From the NCBI GenBank assembly GCA_964581385.1, contig CAZOOK010000001.1, positions 1 through 64,000 of the forward strand: DNA of 64,000 bases. Direction: 5' to 3'. Within the stretch, counting starts at the first letter, position 1. The number at the start of each line of letters is the position of its first letter. The DNA comes from CAZOOK01 sp964581385. GTDB taxonomy: Bacteria > Pseudomonadota > Gammaproteobacteria > Nevskiales > Nevskiaceae. Of the stretch, positions 62,676-64,000 are shown piece by piece. A model generated the notes under the pieces. It was given only the letters and a program-made list of their open reading frames with translations. It was not told the DNA's origin and searched no databases. Both the position numbers and the translations under genes were made by a program.

Positions 62676-63434
62676 ATGACCGATGCAAACATAGCGACGC
62701 GAGCTGCTGGCGAAAAGCCCTACCTTGAACGCACATTGAGCGATATCGCGGTACAGATCCCCGGCGCCACCGCCATATTCCGAAAGTACAAACTGGATTT
62801 CTGTTGCGGCGGCGGTGCGACGCTCGGCCGCGCGGCGATGCAGAAAGGTTTCGCGCCGGACGATATCGTCGGCGAGCTGTGCATGATTGACGGCCGCCGT
62901 CAGTCCGATGTGCCGGCTGAAACTACGGCGCTGATCGACCATATTCTAAATCGTTACCACGAGGTGCATCGACGCGAATTGCCGGAGCTGATCCGCCTTG
63001 CGAAGCGCGTGGAGGCGGTCCATCGCGATCATCCGAAGGTTCCGACTGGGCTTGCCGCCGCTCTCGAGGACATGCTCCGGGAGTTGGAGGCACACATGCA
63101 GAACGAGGAGCTCGTTTTGTTCCCGATGATGCGCGATGGTGGCAACCCGATGATTGGGCAGCCCATTGATCGCATGCGCATCGAGCACGACGAGCACGGC
63201 GAACGCCTGCGCGCCCTGGAATTACTGAGTGATTACGGAAAGTCTCCGGAAGGTGCTTGTCCGACCTGGCGTGCGCTGTACGCGGGAACCAGGAAGCTCA
63301 CCGATGATCTGATGGAACATATCCACCTGGAGAACAACATCCTGTTTCCACGCTTTGTGGCGCCTCATGCGGAATCCGCAAAGGAGCAGAGCGGTGGTTC
63401 AGGGAACAACCGCCACCTCTCGCTGCAGAGGTGA
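62676..63434 (+). CDS. ytfE: Iron-sulfur cluster repair di-iron protein (RIC)
   Basis: 252 residues. The N-terminal ScdA_N segment has LDFCCGGG; the rest is a hemerythrin-like bundle with the expected His/Glu ligands (HRRELPE, HMQNEELVLFPM, EHDEHG, HIHLENNILFPRF). RIC proteins repair iron-sulfur clusters damaged by nitric oxide and are classical NsrR targets. GGGAGAA is the ribosome site. The last 36 bases overlap the 3' end of the convergent SCO gene. Confidence 0.95.
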   Translation: MTDANIATRAAGEKPYLERTLSDIAVQIPGATAIFRKYKLDFCCGGGATLGRAAMQKGFAPDDIVGELCMIDGRRQSDVPAETTALIDHILNRYHEVHRRELPELIRLAKRVEAVHRDHPKVPTGLAAALEDMLRELEAHMQNEELVLFPMMRDGGNPMIGQPIDRMRIEHDEHGERLRALELLSDYGKSPEGACPTWRALYAGTRKLTDDLMEHIHLENNILFPRFVAPHAESAKEQSGGSGNNRHLSLQR

Positions 63435-63980
63435 AGCGAGATCCGCATCGGTGGTGGCGAGCGACGTGTTGCGTGCGACGATGCGGCCTTCGCTGTCCAG
63501 CAGACTGATGATGGTCGAGTGATCGAAGTCGCCATTCGGCAGCTGTCGGTACTGGATGCCGAGCGCCGCCGCAAGTGCGCGCACATCCGACGCGGATGCC
63601 CGCGCGAACGTCCAACGTGCAAGATCCACTTGGTGCTTTTTGGCAAGCGCGGCGAGAGCGGCCGGTGTGTCGCGCGCGGGGTCCAGCGATACCATGAGGA
63701 CGCGGGACTTCGCACGTTGCTTGTCCGGTATCGATTGCTCAAGAACTTTGATGTGCTCGATCAAGGTTGGACAAATTGCCGTGCACGATGCGTAGAACAT
63801 ACTGATCAGCACCGGATGTCCACGATAGAGATCCAGCGCTGCGGCATGTCCGTCCTGCGCGATCAACGGCACCGTGAGCTGATAAAGCGAACTGGACGGT
63901 GGCGGATCGGCCTGTAAAAGCATCGGCGTGATCAACAGGATCAGCGCGGCAACAAGGCGGCGTGGCGAGAATCTAATCAT
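63399..63980 (-). CDS. SCO1/SenC-family copper/thiol-disulfide protein
   Basis: 193 residues with a signal peptide or anchor (LVAALILLITPMLLQA) and a thioredoxin fold. The copper-binding Cys pair is in FYASCTAICPTL (C-x3-C) and the His in GDFDHST. SCO proteins metallate oxidases or act on NO-related copper enzymes. The protein is complete (start 63980). Upstream genes lie outside the window. Confidence 0.9.
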   Translation of the reverse strand: MIRFSPRRLVAALILLITPMLLQADPPPSSSLYQLTVPLIAQDGHAAALDLYRGHPVLISMFYASCTAICPTLIEHIKVLEQSIPDKQRAKSRVLMVSLDPARDTPAALAALAKKHQVDLARWTFARASASDVRALAAALGIQYRQLPNGDFDHSTIISLLDSEGRIVARNTSLATTDADLASPLQREVAVVP

Positions 63981-64000
63981 GGCGTGGCTCCGGATGCTGC

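Noticed and set aside
1..64000. CRISPR arrays, rRNA genes, complete insertion sequences, prophage or plasmid origin
   Set aside because: I saw no regularly spaced short repeats, no rRNA-like stretch, and no transposase, integrase or replication protein in any frame I recognised.

Overview
The window is GC-rich DNA from a bacterium that is most likely a gammaproteobacterium. The evidence is the gene order moeB-prmC-prfA-hemA-TPR lipoprotein-lolB-tRNA-Gln-prs-rplY-pth-ychF, which matches the conserved Pseudomonas-type block. I cannot name genus or species. Codon usage and the type of secondary metabolism would fit a Nevskiales/Xanthomonadales-like lineage, but that is a guess.

Region 1 (1-3.2 kb) holds a broken STAND-type NTPase gene with a TPR tail. 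It resembles defence ATPases and was inactivated by a small out-of-frame deletion near 1904.

Region 2 (3.2-23.1 kb) is the most unusual part: a lasso-peptide (RiPP) locus interleaved with non-ribosomal peptide synthetase genes. The lasso side has a candidate 59-residue precursor (10790-10969), a PqqD-like leader-binding protein B1, a transglutaminase-like leader peptidase B2 (frameshifted), an asparagine-synthetase-like cyclase C, an ABC exporter D, an HPr-kinase-like peptide kinase, a nucleotidyltransferase-fold protein, a sulfotransferase and an ATP-grasp protein. The NRPS side has an acyl ligase-PCP loader, a Cy-A-PCP-oxidase module whose A domain reads as cysteine-specific (predicted thiazole), a free thioesterase, and an A-PCP-TE protein in the same operon as B1, sulfotransferase and kinase. 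I infer that the two pathways may converge on one heavily tailored peptide; the sequence does not prove this.

Region 3 (23.1-25.6 kb) is housekeeping: ychF, pth, rplY.

Region 4 (25.6-51.4 kb) is a second biosynthetic island sitting between rplY and prs, which are normally adjacent. A rightward operon encodes a TolC-type outer-membrane protein, a membrane protein fusing a PqqD-like domain, an M50-like domain without its metal motif and an HlyD adaptor, a beta-propeller protein and a sulfotransferase-like protein. A convergent seven-gene leftward operon encodes a sulfatase-fold hydrolase, a 3141-residue PUFA-synthase-like PKS (two FMN enoylreductase-like domains, KS, AT, four ACPs, KR, DH), a 1637-residue KS-AT-DH-PPTase protein, an alkaline-phosphatase-superfamily hydrolase, an ACP, an alpha/beta hydrolase and an SDR reductase. 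Together they look like the biosynthesis and export of a polyketide or unusual lipid.

Region 5 (51.4-64 kb) is housekeeping again: prs, tRNA-Gln, lolB, TPR lipoprotein, hemA, prfA, prmC, moeB, a small unknown, a PlsC-type acyltransferase and a UDP-sugar dehydrogenase. It ends with a nitrosative-stress module: an NsrR-type regulator and a RIC iron-sulfur repair protein, each preceded by an NsrR-like operator, plus a convergent SCO protein. ispE, expected between lolB and prs, is missing from that position.
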